Source: Streptomyces sp. NBC_00569
GTDB lineage: Bacteria > Actinomycetota > Actinomycetes > Streptomycetales > Streptomycetaceae
DNA length: 64,000 nucleotides
Assembly (NCBI RefSeq): GCF_036345255.1
Contig: NZ_CP107783.1
Coordinates: forward strand, 9,541,001-9,605,000
Reading direction: 5' to 3'
In this document: piece by piece, positions 16,891 to 27,400 of the stretch
Numbering within the stretch: position 1 is the stretch's first letter
Layout: every line of letters begins with the position of its first letter
Notes under the pieces: generated by a model
What the model was told of the DNA's origin: nothing
The model's input: only the letters and a program-made list of their open reading frames with translations
Database searches by the model: none
Made by a program: the position numbers and the translations under genes

Positions 16891-19800
16891 TCAGGACAGC
16901 GGCTCCACCCACACATCCCGGAATCGCACCTTGTTCCCGTGGTCCTGGAGCCGGATCGCCCCCGCTGCCGCGGACTCCGGGTCGCCCGCGCCCGTCGGGC
17001 CGTCGACCGCCACGTTGTCGTGGACCTTTTTGCCGTTCCACAACACCGTGACCCTGGCGTCGGACGTCTTCTTGCCGTCCGCGCCGAAGCGGGCCGCGCG
17101 GAACGTGATGTCATACGTCTGCCAAGTCTCCGGCGCTGTGGACGCGTTGAGGTCGGCGGCCTTCTTCTGGTAGATCGCCCCCGCCTCGTTGTTCGCGAGC
17201 TTCTCCACACCGAACGAGTCGAGGATCTGTACCTCGTAACGCTCCTGGAGATAGACCCCGCTGTTGCCCCGGTTCTGCCCGGTCACGTCGTCCGGCAGCT
17301 TCGGCACCCGGAATTCGACGTGCAGCCTGAAGTCCTGGAAGTGCTGCTTCGTGCGCAGGTCGCCGCAGCAGACCTCCATGGACTTCTCGGCGGTGTGCGG
17401 CCATTCCGCGCTGCGACCGTCGGAGTGCTGCCAGGCGGTGGAGATGCTCCCGCCGGAGAACAGGTCGATCCGGGCGCCGGGCCGGCGCACGTCGAGCGCG
17501 TCGAGATTCACATGACCGGTGTCACCGGACCCGACGGCGTACGTGATCGTGTTGCGGCCCTTGCGCAGTTCGAGCCGCTCGGTCTTGGTGGACCAGCGGT
17601 TCCACTCGCCCGTGGACGGCAGGCTCGTCTGCTTCGGTTCACCGCCGTTGACGATGACGCTGACGGTCTTGGTGCCGGGTGCGGGGTGCGGGCCGTTCGC
17701 GTAGCGCAGGCCGACGTCGTACGTGCCCTTCTGGTCGACCGTGACGCCGAAGGTCGCCTTCGCCCCCTGCTCGCCGAAGCCGTCGACGAAGCCTCCGCCG
17801 GTGTAGCCGGCGTGCTCAGTGTCGATGCCGGCACTGCCGGAGAGCTTCGCGGACTCGGCGTCGTAAGTGGTGACCGGCTCCTCGGGGCCAGGCTTGGCGT
17901 TCAGCGTGTACCAAGCCTCGGTCGACCACAGCTGCTCGCCCTCGGACGACGAGAACGGGCGGGGTGAGCGCACATGCACCACGCGGTCCGGCTTCAGGCC
18001 GGGGATGGTGAGCCGGACCTTGCGGCGGTCGTCGGAGAGCGTCGCCGACGTGACCGGCAGCGACTCCTCGTCGACCTTCGGTCCGCCGTACGCGGGTGCC
18101 GGCACATAGCGCCACTGCTCGACGGAGTACGCGCCCTTGGTCAGCTTGGTCGCCGTCTCCTCGGACAGGGGCTTGGTGTAGGTGAGTTCGAAGCCGTCGC
18201 GGGTGGCGCGCATCGTCTTGATGTCGAAGGCGGTCCGCCCGGTCGGCGTCAGCTTCTGCAGTCCGAAGCGGAGCTTGCCCTCCTGGCCCCAGTTGCCGTC
18301 GGCGCCGAGCCCGCCGGTGTAGATCGCGCCGTCGGGCCCGGTGCTGATCCGGGTGATGCCGGACTCGAGGCCCTGTGTGTGCCGGAACACCGCACCTTGG
18401 TACTCGCCGGCGACCTTCTCCAGGTCGGCCCGCTGGAGACCGCCGTAGGTCACGTCGCCGAAGACCATCTGTCCGGCGAACGGCCCCTTCTTCAACTGCA
18501 TCGGCGTACTGGGTGAGTTGGCGATCTCGTTCTGCGGCAGCCAGAGCGCCGGCTTGGTGACGGGCTGGTCGTCGAAGGGACCGTCCGGGTTCATGTAGTG
18601 GTTGAAGAACCGGTCCTGCTTGATGTGCACCAGCTTGGACGCGGGCAGCCAACCGCCCTGGTTGTCCGCGACGAACAGATCGTCACCCGGGCCACGCCCG
18701 ATCCCGTTCGGGGTACGCAGACCGCCGGCGAGGTAACTGACCTTGCCCGTCCTTTTGTTGACCTTGATGGTCGTGCCGCGGTTCGGCGCGGGCTGCGGAT
18801 CCGTGCTCGCTCCGCCGTAGTTGATCGCGACCGAGAGATTCAGATAGAAGTCGCCCTTGTCGTAGAGCAGACCGAAGGCGAACTCGTGGAAGTTCCCGCC
18901 GTACGGCCACTCGGCGATCTTCCGTTTCCGGTCGACGACGTCGTCGCCGTCGGTGTCGTCGAGCTCGGTCAGCTGATGCTTCTCGGAGACGTACAGCTTC
19001 CCGTCCACGTACTTGATGCCCATCGGCTCCTTGAGCCCGTCGGCGATCTTCTTGTACGTGACCTTGTCGGGCCCGGTGTCCCCGGTGACGTGGTCGAGGA
19101 GGTACACCTCGCCCTTCGTCTCGGTGCTGCCGCCCCAGGTGGTGATCGCGAGGCGGTCGTCGGGAAGCCAGTCCATCGCGGAGACCTGCGGCTCGAAGCC
19201 TTCGGGCCGCAGATCGGTCAGCTTGTAACCGGGGTTGACCTCGGTCAGCGGCAGCCCGTCGCCGGGGGTGTCGTACGTCCCCTCGCACTCCTTGCGGCCG
19301 GGCGCCGTCACGCGTACGACACCGGCGTCCGTGCTCAGCACGGAGTTCGGCACGGTGGTGAACTCATCTGCTCCCGGCGGCTTCCACTGCAGGGTGACCT
19401 GTTGACCGCCGCCCGCGTCGAAGTGGTCGATGCGCAGCGACCGATAGCCGGCGTTCAGGGTGATCTCGCCGTCCTTGGGCTCGGCTCCGTGCAGCCCGTC
19501 GTGATCGATGACCTGCTGTTCGCCGAGGAAGAGCCGCGAACCGTCGTCACTGATCAGCCGGAATTTGTACGAGCCGGCCTCGGGCACGTTCAGATTGCCG
19601 ATGATCTGCGAGACGAAGTTGTCGTTGAACCCGAAGCCTTCCGTGGAGGTCCAGTCGGCGGTGGGGATCAGCTTGTCGACATTCGGAGTCTGCGCGGGCT
19701 TGAGATCGCACAGCTTGCTCAGCGGTGACTGGATGTCGAAGACGCGCAGGGTCACCCCCGGTTCCTGCGGGGGCAGATCCGCGAACGGCCGCGGATCGTC

Positions 19801-19923
19801 ATCGGCCGCGGACGGCGCCGGGGCGACCAGGCCGGCGCCGAGGAGAGCGGTGAGCAGCAGCCCGGTGGCTCTTCGGGCGCCGCGACGTCTGGAGCGGGAC
19901 AAGTGCACGGGGCGTGGCGTCAC
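16891..19923 (-). CDS. Secreted multidomain protein: PA14, sorbosone-dehydrogenase-like propeller, CBM6-like module, DUF1080
   Basis: 1010 residues with a signal peptide ending near SAADD. Residues about 50-195 resemble PA14 (FRLISDDGSRLFLGEQQVIDHDG, in two pieces FRLISDDGSRLFLG and EQQVIDHDG). Residues about 215-610 look like a glucose/sorbosone-dehydrogenase propeller (GIKYVDGKLYVSEKHQL, FAFGLLYDKGDFYLNLS). Residues about 690-815 match a CBM6/35 carbohydrate-binding module. Residues about 820-1010 are DUF1080, the 3-keto-disaccharide hydrolase fold (NSGVYLQERYEVQILDSFG). It probably binds and processes an extracellular glycan or oxidised sugar. It stands alone with no cotranscribed partner. 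Confidence 0.8.
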   Translation of the reverse strand: MTPRPVHLSRSRRRGARRATGLLLTALLGAGLVAPAPSAADDDPRPFADLPPQEPGVTLRVFDIQSPLSKLCDLKPAQTPNVDKLIPTADWTSTEGFGFNDNFVSQIIGNLNVPEAGSYKFRLISDDGSRLFLGEQQVIDHDGLHGAEPKDGEITLNAGYRSLRIDHFDAGGGQQVTLQWKPPGADEFTTVPNSVLSTDAGVVRVTAPGRKECEGTYDTPGDGLPLTEVNPGYKLTDLRPEGFEPQVSAMDWLPDDRLAITTWGGSTETKGEVYLLDHVTGDTGPDKVTYKKIADGLKEPMGIKYVDGKLYVSEKHQLTELDDTDGDDVVDRKRKIAEWPYGGNFHEFAFGLLYDKGDFYLNLSVAINYGGASTDPQPAPNRGTTIKVNKRTGKVSYLAGGLRTPNGIGRGPGDDLFVADNQGGWLPASKLVHIKQDRFFNHYMNPDGPFDDQPVTKPALWLPQNEIANSPSTPMQLKKGPFAGQMVFGDVTYGGLQRADLEKVAGEYQGAVFRHTQGLESGITRISTGPDGAIYTGGLGADGNWGQEGKLRFGLQKLTPTGRTAFDIKTMRATRDGFELTYTKPLSEETATKLTKGAYSVEQWRYVPAPAYGGPKVDEESLPVTSATLSDDRRKVRLTIPGLKPDRVVHVRSPRPFSSSEGEQLWSTEAWYTLNAKPGPEEPVTTYDAESAKLSGSAGIDTEHAGYTGGGFVDGFGEQGAKATFGVTVDQKGTYDVGLRYANGPHPAPGTKTVSVIVNGGEPKQTSLPSTGEWNRWSTKTERLELRKGRNTITYAVGSGDTGHVNLDALDVRRPGARIDLFSGGSISTAWQHSDGRSAEWPHTAEKSMEVCCGDLRTKQHFQDFRLHVEFRVPKLPDDVTGQNRGNSGVYLQERYEVQILDSFGVEKLANNEAGAIYQKKAADLNASTAPETWQTYDITFRAARFGADGKKTSDARVTVLWNGKKVHDNVAVDGPTGAGDPESAAAGAIRLQDHGNKVRFRDVWVEPLS

Positions 19924-20289
19924 TCTTCCTCCTGCGTGCTTCCGCTGTGGGTAACGCAGACTTCTGTGGTCGAGCGACGCTCAGCGTAGGGATGGGGTCG
20001 CGGAGCGTCCATGCTTTGTCCACAAAAAAGAGAAACGGAACGGGAGTTGGCCGAGACGCTGCCACTTGAACGCTCTCGCGTGACACTCTGCCGTAGGGGG
20101 CCGCCGTGTTCCCTGCGCCTCGTGTGTGCCGCACCATGCGGCCGTGTCGACCGGGAGCGTGCGGGGTCGGCCCGGCGTGCTGGACAGTGGCGGGGTGCTT
20201 TTTGCCGGGGTGCGGACCAGGGGGTCGCCGGGGCCACGGTGTAGACCGTGGGCGACGTCAGCTGCCGCGCTGGAGACGCGTACCGGCGA
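19924..20289. other. Intergenic region upstream of the PA14/DUF1080 gene
   Basis: No gene is supported here. A short A-rich patch (CACAAAAAAGAGAAACG near 20020) is unusual for this GC-rich window and may mark the promoter of the leftward gene. On the plus strand TTGAAC near 20066 with GTAGGG 18-20 nt later resembles a promoter, but no coding region follows it. Confidence 0.35.
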
Positions 20290-20440
20290 CAGGGGCCCAA
20301 GGTGCCGCCGGAGTGATTGATCTGGTCGTGTCCGGCACCGGGCCATTGGTCGGTGCCGGACACCCTTTGGGCCTCGTCGAGTCGCGGGAGCCGGTTCGAC
20401 CCCCTTCGCGGGCGCCTGCGGAGAGGGGGAGGCGGTGCGC
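20290..20440 (-). pseudogene. C-terminal fragment of a paralogue of the lipoprotein gene at 46765-48003
   Basis: Read on the minus strand it gives AHRLPLSAGAR, then after a frameshift KGSNRLPRLDEAQRVSG and WPGAGHDQINHSGG. The end of the lipoprotein gene gives HRLPLSTGARKGSN, LEEIHRVPG and LGAGHVQVNQSG. The DNA of the two places is also clearly alike over about 150 bp. No upstream part of the gene remains. This is a dead copy or a failed duplication. Confidence 0.7.
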
Positions 20441-20451
20441 CCGCTCCGGAG

Positions 20452-20964
20452 CTACACCCCGGTGGCGCCGTCGATCCGCTCCCGAAGCAGGTCGGCGTGG
20501 CCGTTGTGGCGGGCGTACTCCTCGATCATGTGGACGTAGATCCAGCGGAGGCTGACGGCCTGGTCCATGAAGCAGCCGGTGTCGGTCAGGGCGCGTTCGG
20601 TGCAGAGCTCGCGCGCTCGGGCCGTCTCCGTGTGCCAGGTAGCGAGGGCGTCCCCCAGGGTTGCGCCCTCAGCCAGCGCGAAGCCACCGTCGGGGGCGGA
20701 CGGGTCGGCCTGCGGATCGTAGATGGGCGGGACCTGTTCCCCGGCGAACACTCGGCGGAACCAGTTCCGCTCCACCTCCGCCATGTGCTGGACGAGGCCC
20801 GTCAGGGTGAAGCCGGACGGTGGCACCGGCGCGACAGCGGCCTGCTCATCGTCCAGGCCCTCACACTTCATCGCCAGCGTGCTGCGGTGAAAGTCGAGCC
20901 AGCTCTCGAGCGTGATGCGCTCGTCGGCGTTCAGGGGCGGCATGGGGCGTTCGATGGCGCTCAT
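20452..20964 (-). CDS. DUF664/DinB-superfamily protein (putative thiol-dependent transferase)
   Basis: 170 residues from the ATG at 20964 ([15 protein letters not shown]). The internal ATG at 20943 is an alternative and neither has a strong ribosome site. Features of DUF664 are [34 protein letters not shown] and [20 protein letters not shown]. The His residues in VQHM, VHM and RHNGH are the expected metal ligands of the four-helix DinB fold. Related actinobacterial DinB proteins are thought to be mycothiol- or bacillithiol-dependent transferases. Substrate unknown. No operon partner. Confidence 0.8.
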   Translation of the reverse strand: MSAIERPMPPLNADERITLESWLDFHRSTLAMKCEGLDDEQAAVAPVPPSGFTLTGLVQHMAEVERNWFRRVFAGEQVPPIYDPQADPSAPDGGFALAEGATLGDALATWHTETARARELCTERALTDTGCFMDQAVSLRWIYVHMIEEYARHNGHADLLRERIDGATGV

Positions 20965-21170
20965 CGGTCGATTATCGCCCGCAGTTGGCACTGGTGAAGG
21001 TGCTGGTGCCGGCGCCTTGGCCGAGAGTGGGCGGACAGGGTGGAGCCAGGCGGTGAGGGCGCCGGCCGTGGTCGTTGGTACCCACCGCATGCCGGGGAGC
21101 TTCTCAAGGATTGGATGCGACGCGGCCATTGACATCGACCGGGACCCGGGGCCAAGCTCCCCGAGACGGA

Positions 21171-21184
21171 TGTTAACGATACCA
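21171..21184. promoter_or_regulatory. LacI-family operator before the sugar ABC/GH38 operon
   Basis: TGTTAACGATACCA fits the LacI-family pattern TGnnAnCGnTnnCA exactly. It ends 33 nt before the start codon at 21218. The LacI regulator encoded at 30254, the last gene of this cluster, is the obvious candidate ligand-sensing repressor. A similar palindrome precedes the GH92 gene at 41431. Confidence 0.65.
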
Positions 21185-21217
21185 CGATCTTGGTCAGCAG
21201 CCTGAGGGAGCCGCCCC

Positions 21218-22558
21218 ATGACAGGCCGTCACCCGCCCATCGGACCCGCTCGAACGTCCACCGGACGTACCTTCCCCAGCCGCCGCACGCTCCTTCGTGC
21301 GGCCGTGGCCGGCACCTCCGCCGCCGTCGCGGCGCCACTGGTCAGCGCGTGCGGCACCGCCGCCGGACAGCCGCCCGGCAAGGTGGCCCTGCACGGGGAC
21401 AACCCGTCATGGGTCGCGCCCCTCGAAGCGGCGGGTGAGGCGATGCGCTCGATCGACGGCCTCGAACTCGTTCCTGAGGTCATCCCGTCCCTGGAGTCCT
21501 TCGAACAGGTCGTCAAGTCCTCGCTGCGTACCAACAAGACACCGGACATGCTCAAGTACTGGTCCGGCTACCGCCTGCAGGATCTGGCCCGCACCGGCGG
21601 CATCGTCGACCTGTCGGTCCACTGGGCGAGCGCGGCCCGCAAGGGTTGGGTGGACCCGGCGCTGCGCTCCGCGGTCAGTTACCGCGGCCGCGTCTACGGC
21701 CTTCCGATGAACCTGGCCTACTACGTGTTCTTCTACAACCCCGAGGTCTTCCGTGCCAACGGCCTGACGAAGCCGGAGACGTGGGACGACTTCCTGCACA
21801 TCGCCGGCCGGCTCAAGAGTGCCGGCGTCACACCGCTGCACGGCACCACTGCGGGGCGGTGGCCGGCGTTCATCTGGTTCCAGGAGATCCTCAGCCGCCA
21901 GGACCCGCAGTTCTACGAGGACCTCCTCAACGGGCGGGCCCGCTACACCGATCCGCGCGCCGAACGGGCCCTGCGCACCATCGCGTCCTTCTTCGACAAG
22001 GACTGGTTCACGTCGATGGACATGGACCACGCCGCGGCCGCCGCGGGCGTCGTGCACGGCAAGGTCGGCATGGTGCCCTGCGGGAGCTGGCTGGGCGGCA
22101 CCTTCGCGGGCGTCGGCGGCAAGCCGGGCAAGAACGTCGACGCGTTCGTCCTGCCGATGCAGAACACCCGGGTCCGCCCCGCCACCGTCTTCGAGACCAG
22201 TGCCCTGGTCTGCACGGTCAAGGGGCCCGACCGCGACGAGGCCTACCGGGCCGCCGGTGCCTGGCCGCACCCGCAGGTGATGAAGGCGTTCTCGCACACG
22301 CTGCAGGACGGCTGCCCCAACCCGACGGTGCCGCCCGCCAACACGATCATCGACGGGGTGGCCACGACGGTGCGGGAGAAGAAGGCCCGCCTGCTCAATC
22401 GCTTCTGGGAACTCGGGCCGCCCGAGCTGGTCGAGTCCACGGTCGACGACCTGGCGGGATTCCTGATCGACCCGTCCTCGTACCGACAGGTGCTGCGGAC
22501 CATGCAGGGCCGGGCCGACGAGGCCTGGACGGTGTGGAAGGAGGCGGAAGGCTCATGA
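21218..22558 (+). CDS. Sugar ABC transporter substrate-binding lipoprotein
   Basis: 446 residues with a Tat-like signal ([12 protein letters not shown]) ending in the lipobox VSAC. The mature part is a family-1 solute-binding protein: [56 protein letters not shown] and [14 protein letters not shown]. It begins the 21-31 kb operon, right after a LacI operator, and overlaps the next permease by ATGA. Likely ligand is a mannose-containing oligosaccharide, judged from the enzymes that follow. Confidence 0.9.
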   Translation: MTGRHPPIGPARTSTGRTFPSRRTLLRAAVAGTSAAVAAPLVSACGTAAGQPPGKVALHGDNPSWVAPLEAAGEAMRSIDGLELVPEVIPSLESFEQVVKSSLRTNKTPDMLKYWSGYRLQDLARTGGIVDLSVHWASAARKGWVDPALRSAVSYRGRVYGLPMNLAYYVFFYNPEVFRANGLTKPETWDDFLHIAGRLKSAGVTPLHGTTAGRWPAFIWFQEILSRQDPQFYEDLLNGRARYTDPRAERALRTIASFFDKDWFTSMDMDHAAAAAGVVHGKVGMVPCGSWLGGTFAGVGGKPGKNVDAFVLPMQNTRVRPATVFETSALVCTVKGPDRDEAYRAAGAWPHPQVMKAFSHTLQDGCPNPTVPPANTIIDGVATTVREKKARLLNRFWELGPPELVESTVDDLAGFLIDPSSYRQVLRTMQGRADEAWTVWKEAEGS

Positions 22559-23535
22559 CGGACACTGTCGGCGTGCCCCCGGCGGCCGGACTGACGACGG
22601 CACCCGCGGCGCGACGCCGGATCCCTGCCCGTACACCGCATCAGGCGAAAGGGAGGGCCCGTGGCAGCGGCCGGCTGGGAGGCCCCCTCAGCGGTCTTCC
22701 CTGGGCGCTGCCCGCACTGCTCCTGGTCGGTGTGCTGCTCGTGTATCCGTTCTTCCGCAGCGTCTACGGCAGCCTCTTCGAGGACAACGGCTTCACGAGC
22801 CACTACACGGGCCTCGACAACTACGTGCGGCTCGCCGAGGATCCGATCTTCGGCCGGTCGCTGCTGAACACCGTCATGTGGGTGGCAGGCACGCTCCTGC
22901 TGCCCGTCGTGGCCGGTCTCGCCATCGCCGTGGCGACGCACCGGATGCGCTTCGGACGGATCGCGCAGCTGGTTGTCGTGCTGCCGTGTGCGATCTCAGG
23001 TGCCGCGACCGCCGTGCTGTGGAAGTTCATCCTCACCTCCGAGGGCTCGCTCAACCAGGTGCTGCAGGGCCTCGGCCTGGACTCGCTGGTACGGCCCTGG
23101 CTTCTCGAATGGCCGCAGAACACCGTCTCGATGATCGTGGCCAGCACCTGGCAGGCCACCGGACTGAACGTCGTCCTGTTCGCCATCGGCCTGAGCGCCA
23201 TCCCGCGGGAGACCGTCGAGGCGGCCGAGCTGGACGGCGCCACCGGATGGCGGATGTTCCGCCACATCACGCTGCCTCAACTGCGGTCCGTGAGCGTGGT
23301 GGTGATCGGCATGGCCATCGTCAACAGCCTCAAGGCCTTCGACATGATCTGGGTGCTCACCCAGGGCGGCCCAGCCCGCTCCTCCGAGACCCTGGCCCTG
23401 ACCATGTACCGCGAGTCCTTCCGGCTCTTCCACGTCGGGTACGGCTCCGCCGTCGCCCTCGTCCTGTCCGTCATCGTCGTCGCGTCCTCATGGATGTACC
23501 TGCGCCGGCAGATGCCCGAGACGTCCCCGCGCTGA
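22555..23535 (+). CDS. Sugar ABC transporter permease (MalF type)
   Basis: 326 residues from the ATG at 22555, overlapping the binding-protein stop. A Pro/Arg-rich cytoplasmic tail of about 45 residues precedes the first membrane helix (LPWALPALLLVGVLLVYPFF). Six helices follow. The EAA loop is ETVEAAELDGATGWRMFRHI. The end PARSSETLALTMYRESF is typical of this subunit. It pairs with the permease encoded next. No ATPase gene lies in the cluster, so a shared MsiK-type ATPase probably energises it. Confidence 0.9.
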   Translation: MTDTVGVPPAAGLTTAPAARRRIPARTPHQAKGRARGSGRLGGPLSGLPWALPALLLVGVLLVYPFFRSVYGSLFEDNGFTSHYTGLDNYVRLAEDPIFGRSLLNTVMWVAGTLLLPVVAGLAIAVATHRMRFGRIAQLVVVLPCAISGAATAVLWKFILTSEGSLNQVLQGLGLDSLVRPWLLEWPQNTVSMIVASTWQATGLNVVLFAIGLSAIPRETVEAAELDGATGWRMFRHITLPQLRSVSVVVIGMAIVNSLKAFDMIWVLTQGGPARSSETLALTMYRESFRLFHVGYGSAVALVLSVIVVASSWMYLRRQMPETSPR

Positions 23536-23565
23536 TCCGAGCCGCTCGACAAGGAGTGACATCCC

Positions 23566-24378
23566 GTGGGAAGGACCTTCCGCAACCTCTTCGTCGCCGG
23601 CTGTGTGGTGCTCTGGCTGATCCCGGTGTACCTCCTGGCCGTCAACGCGCTGACGCCGGTCACCGAGTACGCCGGCCGACCCGACTGGGCCCCCCACGGC
23701 TTCGCGCTGTGGGACAACCTCTCGACCGCCTGGAGCCAGGCGGGCATCGGCGACAGCTTCCTCAACTCACTGACGTACGCCGTGGTGTGCGGCGCCGCCG
23801 CGGTGATCGTCGCCGCCATGGCCGCCTTCGCCGTGGTCGTGCTGCCCATCCCCAAGCCCGCGTTCTGGTTCTGGCTCATCTACTCAGGGACCCTCTTCCC
23901 GCTGCAGATGTTCCTGGCGCCGCTGTTCGGCATGTACGCCGACGGCGATCTCTACGACACCCGGCTCGGCCTGATGCTCGTGTACGCGGCGTGGGCCGTC
24001 CCGTTCGCCTTCTTCCTCATCCGCAATCAGATGACCACGATGCCGCCCGAGCTCACCGAGGCGGCCATGATCGACGGTGCCTCGTTCCGTCGCATCTTCT
24101 GGCGCATCCACGTGCCGTTGATGGGCTCCAGCCTCGGGGCGGCGTTCATCTTCCAGTTCACCGCCGTCTGGAACGACCTGCTGTTCGGCATCACGCTGAG
24201 CCGCAGCCCCGACATCCAACCGGTGATGGCTGCCCTCACCTCGCTCAACAACGCCTACGCCTCCTCGGGCCCGCCCGTCATCCTGGCCGGCGCGCTGATC
24301 GTCTCGCTGCCCACGCTCGTCGTCTTCCTGACGCTCCGAGGCCTGTTCCTGCGTGGCGTCACCGCGAGCGCACGCTGA
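23566..24378 (+). CDS. Sugar ABC transporter permease (MalG type)
   Basis: 270 residues from a GTG start with AAGGAG 11 nt upstream. The N-terminal helix is LFVAGCVVLWLIPVYLLAVN. The EAA loop reads ELTEAAMIDGASFRRIFWRI, and the C-terminal FLTLRGLFLRGVTASAR matches MalG-type endings (typically QKYFVRGLTAGAVKG). It forms the pore with the MalF-type subunit. Confidence 0.9.
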   Translation: MGRTFRNLFVAGCVVLWLIPVYLLAVNALTPVTEYAGRPDWAPHGFALWDNLSTAWSQAGIGDSFLNSLTYAVVCGAAAVIVAAMAAFAVVVLPIPKPAFWFWLIYSGTLFPLQMFLAPLFGMYADGDLYDTRLGLMLVYAAWAVPFAFFLIRNQMTTMPPELTEAAMIDGASFRRIFWRIHVPLMGSSLGAAFIFQFTAVWNDLLFGITLSRSPDIQPVMAALTSLNNAYASSGPPVILAGALIVSLPTLVVFLTLRGLFLRGVTASAR

Positions 24379-24428
24379 GCCCCAGCTCCCCGACCCGACT
24401 TTTCTCACCTGAACTTGGAGATGTCCGC

Positions 24429-27400
24429 ATGACCACACGGGCCCTCGTCCGTAGCACCGACTGGGACAACGACCGGATTCGCGAGAGCCTGCGCGGCTCC
24501 GTCGTCAGCGCGGAAGGCAGTCTGGGAGGGAGCGCGCTGCGGCTGACCACCGAGCCTCTGATGCGCCGGGCGGAAGGGGGTGGCCTGCTGCAGTCCCTCC
24601 GGGTGGATGCGGTGAACGGCCCCTCGATACCGGCCGACCTCGCCGTGCGCACCGCCTCCGGGGCGCTGCTGTCCGCCGAGCGCATTCCGGGGCCGGGCGA
24701 CTCCGTCCGGCTGCTGCTGCCGGCCGTCGACACGGCGCAGCGGGTCACGCTGGCCCTGCCGGAAGGAGCGGGAGGCGAAGGCATCGACGTGACGCTCACC
24801 CCGCAGCGCCAGTGGACCATCCACCTCGTGCACCATTCGCACCTGGACATCGGCTACACCGACCCGCAGGGCCGGGTGCTCGCCGAACACCTCTCGTTCC
24901 TCGACTCGTGCCTGGAGCTCACCCAGGCCACCGACGACTGGGCACCCGAGTCCCGGTTCCGCTGGTGCGTCGAGTCCTTGTGGTCCTTCAAGCAGTGGGC
25001 CGACGCCCGTCCGGCGGAACAGGTGGAGGAGTTCGTCCAGCGGGTGCGCGAGGGCCGGATCGAACTCACCGCGATGCCCTTCAACCTCCACACGGAGACC
25101 TGTTCCACCGACGAGCTGCACGAACTGATGCGCCTGGCCCACGACGTACGCGAGCGGTACGGCGTCCCCTTCACCTCCGCCATGCAGACCGATGTGCCCG
25201 GATCCGTCGTGGGTCTCGTCGACGCGCTGAGCTCGGCAGGCATCAAGTACCTGTCCGTGGCGCACAATTGGGCCGGACGGTCGGTGCCGCACCTGGTGGG
25301 CGGGGAGAAACTGCCCCGCCTCTTCCGCTGGCGTGCGCCCAGTGGCAACAGCCTGCTCGTCTGGGTCACGGACACCCCGCACGGCCTGGCCTACATGGAG
25401 GGCCCCCTCCTCGGCTTCGACACCGACTACTCCAGCGTCGACGACCTGCTCCCGGCCTACCTGACCTCACTCGCCACCAACCCCTACCCCTACCGCGGCG
25501 GGGTGTTCGGCTGGACCATGGACCAGGAGGAGATCAAGCGCGAGCCCTACCCGTGGGACGTGCTGCACCTGCGCGTGCAGGGCAAGTTCGGCGACAACGC
25601 GCCGCCGCGGCGGATCATCGCCGACACGGTGCGCCGCTGGAACGAGACCTGGGCCTACCCGCAGCTGCGGCTCTCGCGCAACGAGGACTTCTTCACCGAC
25701 GCCGAGGCCCGGCTCGGCGACCGGATCCGCACCTTCGAGGGCGACTGGACCGACTGGTGGGTGGACGGCGTGGGCTCCGGAGCCCACCCGTTGTCCCTCG
25801 CCCGGACCGCGCAGGCCGTCGTCGCCGACGCGCAGACCCTCGGCACCTTCGCGGGAGTCCTCGACGCCTCAGGAGCAGCCGACGACACCCGCGACGCGGC
25901 CGGCGTGTACGAGGCCGTGTCACTGTTCGACGAGCACACCTGGGGCGCCGGAGACCCCTGGACGCACGGACACGACCACGGCCACTCCGGAGAGCAGCAG
26001 TGGCACTGGAAGTACGGGCAGGCCCTGCGCGCCCACGACGACGGGCAGTCGCTCCTGAACCGGGCCGGCGCCCGCCTGGGCCAGCGCCTTGCCCGTCCCG
26101 CCGACGTCCCGGCCTCGTACCACGTGGTCAACACCTGCTCCTGGCCGCGCACAGACGTCGCCCAGATCTTCCTGCCGGAATCCAGCGTCCCGCTGGAACG
26201 GTCCGTGGCCGTGCGCGACGCCCGTACCGGCGAGCGCCTGCGACACGAGGAGCGCCCGCAGATCAACGACACCCACCGCGACGCCGGCCGCTTCCTGCTG
26301 GTCCGCGTCGACGACGTGCCACCCGCCGGCTCCGTCCGCCTCGACGTGTTCACGGTCGACGACGAGGGTGCGCGCGCGGGGGAGGACGGTTCGGTCAGGG
26401 CCGCCACCGGATGGAACCCCACCGGCGGCTCCGAGCGCGAGAACCCGGCTCACAGTGCCGCCGCGGCCCACGCGCATCCCGATCCGCTGCTCCTGGAGAA
26501 CGAACACCTCGCTGTTCGGGTCGACTTGGCCGGTGCGTGTATCGCCTCCGTCGTGGACAAGGCGAGCGGGCGCGAACTGGTCCGGGCGGACTCCATCACC
26601 GGCTTCAACGCCTACATCCACGACAGCTACACCACGGCGGGCGGCTTCAACCACAACTCCAGCCGCACCACCGCTTCCGACCGCCTCGAACACCTGGGCA
26701 ACCGTTCCGTCGCCCCGCCGGCCGCGCTCATCGCCCGCCACTCCACGGCCACCGCGGAGACACTCACGTACGAGACGCGCCCGCCGGGCGCCAACCGGGT
26801 GCGCACCACCCTCACTCTGCCGCACGGCGTCGGCCGCCTCGACATCGAGAACCAGGTCGACAAGGAAGCCACCCTCGGCAAGGAGAGCGCCTACTTCGCG
26901 TTTCCCTTCGCCTTCGAGACGCCCACGGTGCGCATGGAGGCCTCCGGCGGCGCGACCGGCACCGGACTGCCGGTCATCCCCGGCTCCGCGCTGCACATGC
27001 GGGCCGTGCGCCGCTGGATCACTCTGCAGGAGGACGATCTCGCCGTCGCCTGGGCCACACAGGACGCACCCCTGGTCCAGTTCGGCAACATCGCCCTGCC
27101 CTACGCCCCGTTCCCCAAGACCATGGGCCACGACGAGCCTGCGACCGTCTACTCCTGGATCCACAACAACCTCTGGGACACGAACTTCCCCAGCGAGCAG
27201 GCCTTCGAGTTCACCTTCCGCTACAGCCTCTCCAGCACGCGCAGCGCCGATGCGGCCGACATCGGCCCGCGCACCGCGGCCGGCATCTCACGCCCACTGC
27301 ACGCGGTTCGGGCCCGCGGACCGGTGTCCGACCAGGCCGCGGACGGGCTGGGCTTCGTGACGGTGGGAGACCCGCGTGTACGTCTCGTCGGAGCCACCAC

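Noticed and set aside
20011..20555. Overlapping plus-strand frames between the PA14/DUF1080 and DUF664 genes
   Set aside because: Composition is that of a reverse reading. The minus strand carries the lipoprotein-like fragment instead.
22878..24428. Very long plus-strand frame joined to the GH38-like gene
   Set aside because: The part before 24429 is Arg/Pro-rich and overlaps both permease genes in another frame. The GH38 start at 24429 fits the spacing and domain start.
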